Of a DNA stretch of 64,000 nt, positions 35,768 to 43,801 are shown in pieces (position 1 is the stretch's first letter; each line of letters opens with the position of its first letter). The notes beneath the pieces were generated by a model. The model did no database searches. It was not told the DNA's origin and saw only the letters and a list, made by a program, of their open reading frames with translations. The position numbers and the translations under genes were made by a program. The stretch is from an uncultured Christensenella sp. (GTDB lineage Bacteria > Bacillota > Clostridia > Christensenellales > Borkfalkiaceae): the NCBI GenBank assembly GCA_910586035.1, contig CAJUHT010000003.1, positions 99,046-163,045 on the forward strand. Direction: 5' to 3'.

Positions 35768-35774
35768 TTTTTAA

Positions 35775-36803
35775 TTACTCCGCCGCAACTTTTTTCATAT
35801 CGCTTTCTACCATTAGCTTTACAAGCTGTTCAAAACTTGTCTTAACGGGATTCCAGCCAAGCTCCGTCTTTGCCTTTGTAGGGTCGCCCCACAAATTTAC
35901 GACGTCGGTCGGGCGGTAAAATTCCGGACTGACTTCAACCAAAACCTTACCCGTCTTAACGTCCACGCCCTTTTCTTCCTGACCTTGTCCTTTAAATTCC
36001 AATTCAATGCCCGCAAAACGGAAAGCCAATTGGCAAAATTCGCGGACGCTGTGCTGCTTACCCGTGGCGATAACGTAGTCGTCGGGCTTTTTATTTTGAA
36101 GAATGAGCCACATACATTCAACGTAATCTTTCGCATAACCCCAATCGCGCAAACTCGAAAGGTTGCCAAGGTATAGCTTATCTTGTTTGCCCTGCGCTAT
36201 ACGCGCCGCGGCAAGGGTAATTTTTCTTGTAACGAACGTTTCCCCACGCCTTTCGGATTCGTGATTAAAAAGTATACCGCTGCAACAGAACATACCGTAC
36301 GCTTCCCTGTACTCCTTAACTATCCAATAACCGTATTGCTTTGCAACGGCGTAAGGACTGTAAGGATGAAAGGGCGTCGTTTCCCTTTGGGGGACTTCCT
36401 CCACCTTTCCGTACAATTCGGAAGTCGACGCCTGATATATTTTACATTTGTCCGCAAGATTGCATATCCTTACGGCTTCCAACACCCTTAATACGCCCGT
36501 AGCGACAACGTCCGCAGTATATTCGGGCACTTCAAAGCTTACCTGCACGTGGCTCTGCGCAGCCAAATTATATATTTCGTCGGGACGAATTTTACCTATA
36601 AGCGCCACAAGACTCAAAGAATCAGACAAATCGCCGTAATGCAAGTAGAAATTTTTTACGCCTTCAAGGTGTGCTATCCTTTCCCTGTAATCGACCGAAG
36701 AACGGCGAAGCATACCGTGCACTTCATAACCTTTTTCCAATAAAAATTCCGCAAGGTAAGAGCCGTCTTGACCCGTAACGCCCGTAATTAAAGCTTTCTT
36801 CAT
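35775..36803 (-). CDS. gmd: GDP-mannose 4,6-dehydratase
   Basis: A 342-residue SDR. ITGVTGQDGSYLAEFLLEKG is the diagnostic Gmd N-terminus, and YAVAKQYGYW supplies the active Tyr and Lys. I chose the ATG at 36803, which has AGGAGG just upstream. A reading from 36827 would overlap the fucosyltransferase gene. It makes GDP-4-keto-6-deoxymannose, the substrate of the next enzyme, Fcl. Confidence 0.96.
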   Translation of the reverse strand: MKKALITGVTGQDGSYLAEFLLEKGYEVHGMLRRSSVDYRERIAHLEGVKNFYLHYGDLSDSLSLVALIGKIRPDEIYNLAAQSHVQVSFEVPEYTADVVATGVLRVLEAVRICNLADKCKIYQASTSELYGKVEEVPQRETTPFHPYSPYAVAKQYGYWIVKEYREAYGMFCCSGILFNHESERRGETFVTRKITLAAARIAQGKQDKLYLGNLSSLRDWGYAKDYVECMWLILQNKKPDDYVIATGKQHSVREFCQLAFRFAGIELEFKGQGQEEKGVDVKTGKVLVEVSPEFYRPTDVVNLWGDPTKAKTELGWNPVKTSFEQLVKLMVESDMKKVAAE

Positions 36804-36811
36804 ATATCCTC

Positions 36812-37672
36812 CTAAATCGTTACCCACCCGTCGGGAACAATATCTATTTTTTTACCGTCGCCAAACCAAGTTTTGGGCGCGATTATCAAATTACCGTCGC
36901 CTTGCTTTAAATACGCCGCCCACCAATGAAATGTGCTGTTAGGAATAATTGCGTGCTTACAAGCCGCCATTACCCACATTTCTTCGTAGTTTACAAGCAC
37001 GTCGCTTTCTTCCCTGTATTTAACTTCCGCCCTTCCGTCAAACTCAGCCATAATTTCTTTTGCTCCGTCCACGTCGTTTGAAAACACATAGAACAACGGA
37101 TTGTCTATATTTTTAAGGCAATACTCTATCGCGTTTTTGTAATATTCGCCCCCGCATACCATATAATGCCTGCTTTCCGCAGTGTAGTCGCCAAGGCGTA
37201 TTCCCAGACAAACCGTCTGTTTAGACGATGCGAACGCGATATCTTTCAAAGCCTTTTCGCTAAACCCCGACTTGGGTTTAAACGCTTGATATAATTCTTC
37301 TTTTCTGTTTTTAAGATAATTGCGGCACTGCCAATAACCGTCGAAGTAAGTTTTGTTTTTCAATTTTAAAACGTTTACTTCTTCGCGCGATTTCTCAAAA
37401 AAGTACTTGGGGTTGAAAAAACTGTTTACGGCGGCAAATATTTTCCGCTTAGTACGGGAAGCAACCCTAAACCCTTTTAATATAACCGCTCTTTTAACGG
37501 CTTTTTCGTCGGCAAATTTACACTCGGCAGACAGACGGGTTATTTCCAAATTGTCTTTATTGGTCTGGCTGTCAAATAAAACTTCTTCACCGAACATATC
37601 TGAAATATGCCTTGCAAACGCATACTGAAACAGCTGATTGCCTAAACCGCCTTTAAATTTTACTATCTTCAT
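36812..37672 (-). CDS. GT11 fucosyltransferase (alpha-1,2 type)
   Basis: A 286-residue glycosyltransferase family 11 protein. KFKGGLGNQLFQYAFARH is the GT11 start, and NSTFHWWAAYL is the second conserved block. The usual HxRRGDY donor-binding motif appears as LGIRLGDY, so His is Gly and the second Arg is Leu. This is a clear deviation in the GDP-fucose site. With GDP-fucose made by the two neighbours, the enzyme very probably adds L-fucose to the surface glycan, which could mimic host H-type structures. It overlaps the downstream-named GT2 by 20 bp. Confidence 0.9.
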   Translation of the reverse strand: MKIVKFKGGLGNQLFQYAFARHISDMFGEEVLFDSQTNKDNLEITRLSAECKFADEKAVKRAVILKGFRVASRTKRKIFAAVNSFFNPKYFFEKSREEVNVLKLKNKTYFDGYWQCRNYLKNRKEELYQAFKPKSGFSEKALKDIAFASSKQTVCLGIRLGDYTAESRHYMVCGGEYYKNAIEYCLKNIDNPLFYVFSNDVDGAKEIMAEFDGRAEVKYREESDVLVNYEEMWVMAACKHAIIPNSTFHWWAAYLKQGDGNLIIAPKTWFGDGKKIDIVPDGWVTI

Positions 37673-38522
37673 TTTTTATTTTACCCGTCAACTCGCCGTA
37701 GTATCTTTCAAGCTCCTCGCTGTTGTTGTACCTCTTGCAAAACTTCAACCATTTTATAAACCGTTTTTCGGTTGAATGCAAAAGAAAAAATTTTTTTAAA
37801 GAATTACTTTTCTTTTTATAAGAAGCGTAGTTTGTTGCATATACTTTTTTCCCGCTTTGATTGCCGTAATGCACCAGTTTTAATTGTCTGCACACTATTG
37901 CCTGACCGTGCAGATTTTTCTTTAATCTGTAACATATATCCAAATCTTCGGAATACAAGTCGAACTCTTCGTTCCATCCGTTCAATTGCCCGTACACCTC
38001 TTTGGTCATTGCAAGGCAAACTCCCGTTACCCAATCGGACTTAATATATTTTTTATTGCTTTTAAGGTTGATTTGCTTTATCGCCTTTTTGAAAAAGAGC
38101 ATCAATCCCGCAAAAGGGAACAAATTCATACAGTGCTGCTCGGTATAATCGGGATTTAATATCTGCGGCGATAAAATAACTTTTTTATTTTTGTATTTTG
38201 TTTCGGCAATTGTTTTTAACTGCGCGCCTATATCGCTTACGACCACCGTATCGGGGTTGATAAACACAAAATAATCGCCGCGGGCGCGTTCCGCCCCAAT
38301 ATTGTTGCCCTTGCTGAAACCGTTATTTTCACCACACGCGATAACAAACAGTTTACTGTCTATAAATTCGGCAAACCTGTTTTGAATATCATTTACGGTA
38401 TTGTCCGATGAATTATTATCCACAACTATAATTTCGCAATCGCTACAATTCTTTATTATGGTTTCCACCGTATTTTGAGTAAATTCGGAAGTATTGTAAC
38501 TTACGATTATATAACTTATCAT
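37653..38522 (-). CDS. Family 2 glycosyltransferase
   Basis: A 289-residue GT2 protein. YIIVSYNTSEFTQNTV, VVDNNSSDNT and FINPDTVV (the DxD-like metal site) are of the rhamnosyl/galactofuranosyl-type subfamily. SEDLDICYRLKK near residue 195 is the acceptor ED motif of this group. It is a soluble cytoplasmic enzyme that would extend the lipid-linked repeat. Donor is not known. An 80-bp gap before it holds no other feature that I can see. Confidence 0.86.
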   Translation of the reverse strand: MISYIIVSYNTSEFTQNTVETIIKNCSDCEIIVVDNNSSDNTVNDIQNRFAEFIDSKLFVIACGENNGFSKGNNIGAERARGDYFVFINPDTVVVSDIGAQLKTIAETKYKNKKVILSPQILNPDYTEQHCMNLFPFAGLMLFFKKAIKQINLKSNKKYIKSDWVTGVCLAMTKEVYGQLNGWNEEFDLYSEDLDICYRLKKNLHGQAIVCRQLKLVHYGNQSGKKVYATNYASYKKKSNSLKKFFLLHSTEKRFIKWLKFCKRYNNSEELERYYGELTGKIKNEDSKI

Positions 38523-38603
38523 AATTGACCTTTTTCATTTTACCGACAAACCTTATAATTAAAAAACGCGCAGACATCTTGCCTGCTGTTTTTCATTTAT
38601 AAG

Positions 38604-39713
38604 CTATACGCCGCCATTTACGATTTGAGTATAAATTTTTTCCATTTCGTCTACGTTGCTTTGCCAATCGTACAATTTTTTAACGCGCTCGACGCCGGCT
38701 TTGCCCATAGCCTCCCTCATATCGGTATTTAACAATAACTCATACATATTTTGGCAAATAGCTTCCACGTCGCCCTTAGGCGATAAAAGCCCCGTAACTT
38801 TATCTTCCACAACTTCGGCAAAGCCCTCCGCGTCGCTGACTTGCACGGCAATTCCGCACGCCATAGCTTCCACCGCCGCAACCCCGAAAGATTCGCTGTC
38901 GCAAGTACTGTTGCAGTTAAATAGCGTAAACCCGTTTAAAATTTCGGGCAGTTGTTCGTTGGGAACAAAGCCGCGCAGTGCAATCCTGCCCTCCATACCG
39001 CATTGCTTAATTAGTTGACGCAATTTATCGTCATAAGTTGCGTCGTCGTATACTTTGCCGTAAATATCGTAGTAAAGATTGTCGGCAAGCTCCTTTTTTC
39101 CCTCGCTTTCAAGTTTGCGCACAAGCATAACAAACGCGTTTATAGTATCCGCAATTCCGTATTTGGGCGCCAGCGCCTTAACCGTGCCGAAAATTATTTT
39201 ACCGCTCTTTTTTATATTTAAAGGTTTAAATACCCGTGTATCGACGCCGAAAGGAGTTATGCGACACTCCCTGTCAACAAGTTTTTTAACCTGCATAGCC
39301 ATACATTTGCTTGTTGAAGCAAGGTACTTACAGTAATTTAAATTCTTTTTGATAAGGCGCATTTTAAACGCGCTTTCGTAGGGAAAATCGTATACGTCGC
39401 TTCCCCATACGTTTAACAGCGCGCCTTTGAGTTTTGCCCTTCTGGCAAGCGTGCCGTAACCGCTCGCATAGTGTACGTTTACAACGTCGAACTTGCCCTT
39501 TTTAATAATTCTCTTCAATTGCCCCGCGTTGAGATAATACCCAAGCGGTGCGGCAAAGCGCAACATAACGATTTTTACGTTTTGATGATAGGTATATTGA
39601 GAAGACGTAGCTACTTTACAGGTAATAAAAGTTACGTCGTGCCCGCGTTCGGCAAAAGCGTTTACCCAACGCATCATATGGGTACTGACCATACCTATTA
39701 AAGCTATCTTCAT
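38604..39713 (-). CDS. Family 4 glycosyltransferase
   Basis: A 369-residue GT-B enzyme. The C-terminal donor domain has the EX7E motif in DSESFGVAAVEAMACG and a phosphate-binding start at IIFGTVKALAPKYGI. The N-terminal acceptor domain begins MKIALIGMVSTHMMRW. It is a retaining transferase using a nucleotide sugar. It stands within the fucose operon, so it should add one residue of the repeat unit. Donor is not known. Confidence 0.88.
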   Translation of the reverse strand: MKIALIGMVSTHMMRWVNAFAERGHDVTFITCKVATSSQYTYHQNVKIVMLRFAAPLGYYLNAGQLKRIIKKGKFDVVNVHYASGYGTLARRAKLKGALLNVWGSDVYDFPYESAFKMRLIKKNLNYCKYLASTSKCMAMQVKKLVDRECRITPFGVDTRVFKPLNIKKSGKIIFGTVKALAPKYGIADTINAFVMLVRKLESEGKKELADNLYYDIYGKVYDDATYDDKLRQLIKQCGMEGRIALRGFVPNEQLPEILNGFTLFNCNSTCDSESFGVAAVEAMACGIAVQVSDAEGFAEVVEDKVTGLLSPKGDVEAICQNMYELLLNTDMREAMGKAGVERVKKLYDWQSNVDEMEKIYTQIVNGGV

Positions 39714-39723
39714 ATAAATTTCC

Positions 39724-40518
39724 TTATCTTGCTTTATCGTTTGATTTTTTAATTCTTTTTACGTACAAGACTTTTTTCCAAACGCCGTGAAAAAGATTTT
39801 TCAAGGTGTAGAAGAAAGCGGCGACAGAACACATACCCTCGCTGTTTCTGAACAGTCTGTAATGGTACTTTATTAAACTGAGTTTACTTTGCCGCGAAAT
39901 AGACCCGCGCCTTATACGGTAATAGGAAAGCGTTTCCTTTAATCGGTAACAAACGGCTTTTTTGCATACTTTAAGCCACAGCGCATAGTCGTTACGCTTT
40001 GCGATGGTATCGGGTATCTGCACAAGCCCCACCGCTTCCGCGTCGTACATAACGGTAAGACAGCCAAGGTAGCAGTAGTTAAACATTTTATGCCTTGTAA
40101 CCTTTTTAGGACCCGTAACCAACACTCCCGTAGGGGCGGACTTTTCGTCTATGTGTTGGTAATCGGTACAGGAAAACGCGTAACCGTTTGCGCCCATAAA
40201 CTCAATTTGTTTTTCAAGCTTACCTTTATCCCACACGTCGTCGCTGTCTAAAAAAGCTATCCACTTGCCCTTTGCCTCTCTTAAAGCCCTGTTTCTGCAA
40301 GCCGCCGCACCGGAGTTTTTTTCGTTTACAAACAGCTTTATTCTTCCGTCTTTTTCGGCAAACGACTTTACTATTTCAACCGAGTTGTCGGTGGAGCAGT
40401 CGTCCACAAAAATAAGTTCCCAATCGGAATACGTCTGTTCGAGTACGGACTTTACAGTTTCTTCTACGTATTCGGCGCAATTGTAATTTGGCATTATAAT
40501 AGAAACCAAGCCTTGCAT
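39724..40518 (-). CDS. Family 2 glycosyltransferase
   Basis: A 264-residue GT2 protein. SIIMPNYNCAEYVEETV, FVDDCSTDNSVEIV and IAFLDSDDVWDKGKL carry the nucleotide- and metal-binding motifs. The C-terminal 50 residues are basic with aromatic patches that may touch the membrane. It follows the initiating transferase at 40534, so it could add the second sugar of the repeat unit. Donor is not known. Confidence 0.87.
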   Translation of the reverse strand: MQGLVSIIMPNYNCAEYVEETVKSVLEQTYSDWELIFVDDCSTDNSVEIVKSFAEKDGRIKLFVNEKNSGAAACRNRALREAKGKWIAFLDSDDVWDKGKLEKQIEFMGANGYAFSCTDYQHIDEKSAPTGVLVTGPKKVTRHKMFNYCYLGCLTVMYDAEAVGLVQIPDTIAKRNDYALWLKVCKKAVCYRLKETLSYYRIRRGSISRQSKLSLIKYHYRLFRNSEGMCSVAAFFYTLKNLFHGVWKKVLYVKRIKKSNDKAR

Positions 40519-40533
40519 TTTATCCTCCGCCGG

Positions 40534-41220
40534 TTATTTTAAAACCGCGCCTACCGTTTTAAACATTGTACCCAAATCGCGGAAAAATCCGTAATTTTTA
40601 ACCGCCTGCAAATTGTATTCCATTTTCTTAGGCAAAACTTCCGTTACGTAAATTTCGTCGACGTTGGCAACGTCCTTCAAAATTTCTTCCTCGTCCTTAA
40701 ACTTTATACTCGCTTCGCTGGTTACCCCCGCGGGGAGAAGCAAAGTCGCCAGCATCTCGTCGGTATATTTCTCTACGTACTTATTTACTTCCGGTCGCGT
40801 ACCCACAAAAGTCATTGCTCCGCGCCAGACGTCTATAAGCTGGCTAACCTCGTCAAGACGGCATTTCCTAATCAACTTGCCCACTCTCGTAACGCGGCAG
40901 TCGTTGTTTACGGTTACCTGCGCCCCCACCTTTTCCGCGTCGTTTACCATTGTGCGGAATTTGAAGATGCGAAATTTTTTACCGTACTGAGTTACTCTTT
41001 CCTGCCTGAAAAACACGGGTCCGCGGGAATCCGCCTTTATAGCGATTGCCAATATAACAAACAACGGAAACAAAAGCACAAGTAAAACCGAGGATACGAA
41101 AATATCGAAAACCCTTTTCCAAAACAGGCTGAAATTTTTTTTGCGTAGCCTTTCGTAGTAGGGGCGAACGGCTTCGTTTTGCATTGCAGGGGGAAGTTTT
41201 TCCCACTTTTTTATCAGCAT
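40534..41220 (-). CDS. Initiating sugar-phosphate transferase (second monotopic PGT)
   Basis: A 228-residue PglC/WcaJ-core enzyme. A hydrophobic re-entrant helix (residues 38-63) leads to DSRGPVFFRQERV, FKFRTMV, the catalytic pair in CRLDEVSQL and FVGTRPEV. It differs from the first at 9368 by lacking the acidic tail and by having GTRP where GPRP is common. It overlaps the aminotransferase gene by one base. That pairing, with the PglF-like dehydratase at 43802, suggests a UDP-4-amino-sugar donor. The donor is inference. Confidence 0.92.
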   Translation of the reverse strand: MLIKKWEKLPPAMQNEAVRPYYERLRKKNFSLFWKRVFDIFVSSVLLVLLFPLFVILAIAIKADSRGPVFFRQERVTQYGKKFRIFKFRTMVNDAEKVGAQVTVNNDCRVTRVGKLIRKCRLDEVSQLIDVWRGAMTFVGTRPEVNKYVEKYTDEMLATLLLPAGVTSEASIKFKDEEEILKDVANVDEIYVTEVLPKKMEYNLQAVKNYGFFRDLGTMFKTVGAVLK

Positions 41221-42422
41221 TACAAGTACTCTCTCACCGTTTCCAAGTAACTCTGAATTACGTATTCAATCTGTTCGTCCGTTAAAGACGTATAGAGCGG
41301 CAACGTTATTTCGTTTTCGTAATTTTTATAAGCGTTAGGATAATCTTTAATATTAAAGCCGAGATTTTTATAAGCGGTAAGCAAAGGCAACGGTTTATAA
41401 TGAACGTTACAAGCCACCCCGCGCTCCGCCATTTTAGCTATGATATCGTTGCGCTTTTCTTCGTTTATATCAGGAATTCTTGTAATGTAAAGATGCCCCG
41501 ACGAACGGTAATTTTCGCAATAGTGCGTAAGCGTCTTTATTCCTTGGCTTTTGAAAGCGCCGTCGTACTTTTCTATTATCGCCCGCCTGCGGTTAAGCAT
41601 TGCGGGATAACGCTTAAATTGAGCGAGACCCAACGCGGCGGCGATATCCGTCATATTGCACTTAAACCAGGTGCCGACGATATCGTATTCCCAAGCACCC
41701 AAACGCGTTTTTGCAAGCGCGTCCTTCGACTGCCCGTGCAGAGAAAACAGCTGTATTTTACGGTAAATTTTTTCATCGTCCAACCCCTCGCGCGGCTGCC
41801 AGGTAAGCGCCCCTCCCTCCGCAGTCGTAAAATTTTTGACGGCGTGAAAGGAGAAAGCCGAAAAGTCGGCTATGCTTCCCACAGGTTTACCGTTCCAAAC
41901 CGCACCGAAGGCGTGGGCGGTATCCGCAAGCACGATTATTCTGCCGAAAGATTTTTGTAAATCGTTTTTGGCAACGAACAAATTTTTCTTGCCGTTGACA
42001 ATCGAAAAAATTCTGTCGTAATCGCAGGGAACGCCCGCAATATCAACGGGGATAATAACTTTCGTCTTATCGGTTATAGCCCTTTCGAGTTGAGCGTAAT
42101 CCATTTCCAGACCGTCCTGCCGAGTATCGACAAGCACGGGTTTTGCCCCTACGTGGCATATTACGGAAGCGGTAGCCGTATAAGTGTAGGCGGAAGTGAT
42201 AACCTCGTCCCCTTCGCCCACTCCGAGCAATCTTAAAGCCATTTCCGCGCAAGCCGTCTGCGAGTTAAGGCAAACCGCACGGTTTACCCCGCAAAAAGCG
42301 GCGACTTGCCTTTCAAGTTCCTTAGTTCTCGGACCCGTCGTTATCCAGCCCGACCTTAAAGCATTGCTTACTTCTTCAATTTCCGCTTCCGAAATATCGG
42401 GCGGTGAAAAGGGTATTTTCAT
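41220..42422 (-). CDS. DegT/DnrJ/EryC1 sugar aminotransferase
   Basis: A PLP enzyme of about 400 residues. FHAVKNFTTAEGG carries the Schiff-base lysine; RSGWITTGPRTKELE and NSQTACAEMALRLLG are family hallmarks of enzymes such as PglE, ArnB and perosamine synthase. I chose the ATG at 42422 (MKIPFSPPDI); a longer reading starts at 42452. It would aminate a 4-keto sugar nucleotide. The 4-keto donor is probably made by the CapD/PglF-like enzyme at 43802. No sugar N-acetyltransferase for this position is visible in the cluster. Confidence 0.93.
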   Translation of the reverse strand: MKIPFSPPDISEAEIEEVSNALRSGWITTGPRTKELERQVAAFCGVNRAVCLNSQTACAEMALRLLGVGEGDEVITSAYTYTATASVICHVGAKPVLVDTRQDGLEMDYAQLERAITDKTKVIIPVDIAGVPCDYDRIFSIVNGKKNLFVAKNDLQKSFGRIIVLADTAHAFGAVWNGKPVGSIADFSAFSFHAVKNFTTAEGGALTWQPREGLDDEKIYRKIQLFSLHGQSKDALAKTRLGAWEYDIVGTWFKCNMTDIAAALGLAQFKRYPAMLNRRRAIIEKYDGAFKSQGIKTLTHYCENYRSSGHLYITRIPDINEEKRNDIIAKMAERGVACNVHYKPLPLLTAYKNLGFNIKDYPNAYKNYENEITLPLYTSLTDEQIEYVIQSYLETVREYL

Positions 42423-42477
42423 TTGATTATCTCTCTTACGCACATAATTCAAGCGATTATACAGTATAGTCTAACAG

Positions 42478-42506
42478 ATTATATCACACTGAAAAGCGTA
42501 TTGCAA
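42478..42506 (-). promoter_or_regulatory. Promoter of the fucose/mannose glycan operon
   Basis: On the minus strand TTGCAA (42501-42506) and a perfect TATAAT (42478-42483) are 17 bp apart, about 56 bp before the DegT ATG. No other good promoter is seen before manA, so this probably drives the eleven genes from 42422 down to 30927. Confidence 0.78.
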
Positions 42507-42521
42507 CTATAAAACACGCAA

Positions 42522-42572
42522 TTGATTATAATATAATCAAAGGGCGGAAACCACGCACGGTTTTCCGCCCTT
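42522..42572 (-). terminator. Terminator-like hairpin after ugd
   Basis: A stem AAGGGCGGAAA with TTTCCGCCCTT (42539-42572, one bulge) is followed on the minus strand by a perfect 19-nt palindrome TTGATTATAATATAATCAA (42522-42540). The first would end the amino-sugar operon. The T-tract is short, so strength is uncertain. Confidence 0.65.
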
Positions 42573-42578
42573 ATATTT

Positions 42579-43778
42579 TTAATCCCTGAAATAGATATCC
42601 CTTGTAAACAGTTTTTCGCCCACGTCAGCCAACGCTTCTTCGAATCGGTTGGCTATTATCAGTTGCGACAATTCTTTAAACGCCTTTAAATCGTTTACAA
42701 CCCTGCACCCCATAAAACTTTGGCTTTCAAACGTCGGCTCGTAAACGATTATTTCAACGTTTTTTGAAAGAAGTCTTGAAATTATTCCCTGTATTGCGCT
42801 CTGCCTGAAATTATCGGAATTGGCTTTCATCGTCAGTCTGTAAACGCCTACAACCCTGTTGCTATGACCGTTTTTCAAAAGATTGCAAACCTGTTCGGCA
42901 ATAAAATCTTTTCTCGTTTCGTTGGACGAAATTATTGCGCTTATTATATCTTCGGGCACGCCCTTATAGTTGGCTTTCAACTGTTTGGTATCCTTTGGCA
43001 AACAGTACCCGCCGTATCCGAACGAGGGATTGTTGTAATGACTGCCTATGCGCGCGTCTAACCCTATACCCTCGATGATGTTTCTCGTATTCAAGCCTTT
43101 CAGCTGACAGTATGTATCAAGCTCGTTGAAATAGGCTACGCGCAGGGCGAGGTATGTATTTGCAAAGAGTTTCACCGCTTCCGCCTCGGTACGGCTTACC
43201 AAAAGCTTTTTAACGTCCTTTTTCAGCGCGCCTTCCGCAAGGAGATTTGCAAACTCTTCCGCGCGCGCCACAACGCTTTTATCCGAAAGGTCGACGCCGA
43301 CTATTATTCTCGAAGGATAGAGATTGTCGTACAGCGCCCTGCCTTCCCTTAAAAATTCGGGGGAAAATATTATGTTGCGGTAATTGAATTTTTTAACAAT
43401 TTCCTCGGTGTATCCTACGGGCACGGTAGATTTGATAACTATCGTAGCCGTGTCGTTTACCTTTAATACCGCTTCTATCGCTTGCTCTACTGAACGGGTA
43501 TCGAAAAAGCTCTTCTCGTCGTCGTAATTTGTAGGAGTGCTTACTATTACGTAGTCCGCGCCGGAATAGGCTTCGTCCATATCCGTGGTAGCGACAAGGT
43601 TAAGCTGTTTGCTTTTAAGATATTCCTCTATCTCTCTATCGCTTATCGGAGAAATTTTATTATTTATTTTATCTACTTTTTCACGAAGAATATCAACGGC
43701 GTACACAAGATTATTCTGCGCAAGCAAAATTGCGTTGGATAACCCCACATATCCCGTTCCCGCAATAGCAATCTTCAT
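42579..43778 (-). CDS. ugd: UDP-glucose/GDP-mannose-type 6-dehydrogenase
   Basis: A 399-residue NAD-dependent dehydrogenase that oxidises a nucleotide sugar at C6 to the uronic acid. AGTGYVGLSNA (residues 6-16) is the Rossmann loop, and NPSFGYGGYCLPKDT holds the catalytic Cys. The short-family length and sequence fit UDP-glucose dehydrogenase; UDP-HexNAc or GDP-mannose forms are less likely. The product would be UDP-glucuronate for the glycan. It is the last gene of the glmU-like to ugd operon. Confidence 0.92.
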   Translation of the reverse strand: MKIAIAGTGYVGLSNAILLAQNNLVYAVDILREKVDKINNKISPISDREIEEYLKSKQLNLVATTDMDEAYSGADYVIVSTPTNYDDEKSFFDTRSVEQAIEAVLKVNDTATIVIKSTVPVGYTEEIVKKFNYRNIIFSPEFLREGRALYDNLYPSRIIVGVDLSDKSVVARAEEFANLLAEGALKKDVKKLLVSRTEAEAVKLFANTYLALRVAYFNELDTYCQLKGLNTRNIIEGIGLDARIGSHYNNPSFGYGGYCLPKDTKQLKANYKGVPEDIISAIISSNETRKDFIAEQVCNLLKNGHSNRVVGVYRLTMKANSDNFRQSAIQGIISRLLSKNVEIIVYEPTFESQSFMGCRVVNDLKAFKELSQLIIANRFEEALADVGEKLFTRDIYFRD

Positions 43779-43801
43779 TTCAACTCCTTAAATATAAGCC
43801 G

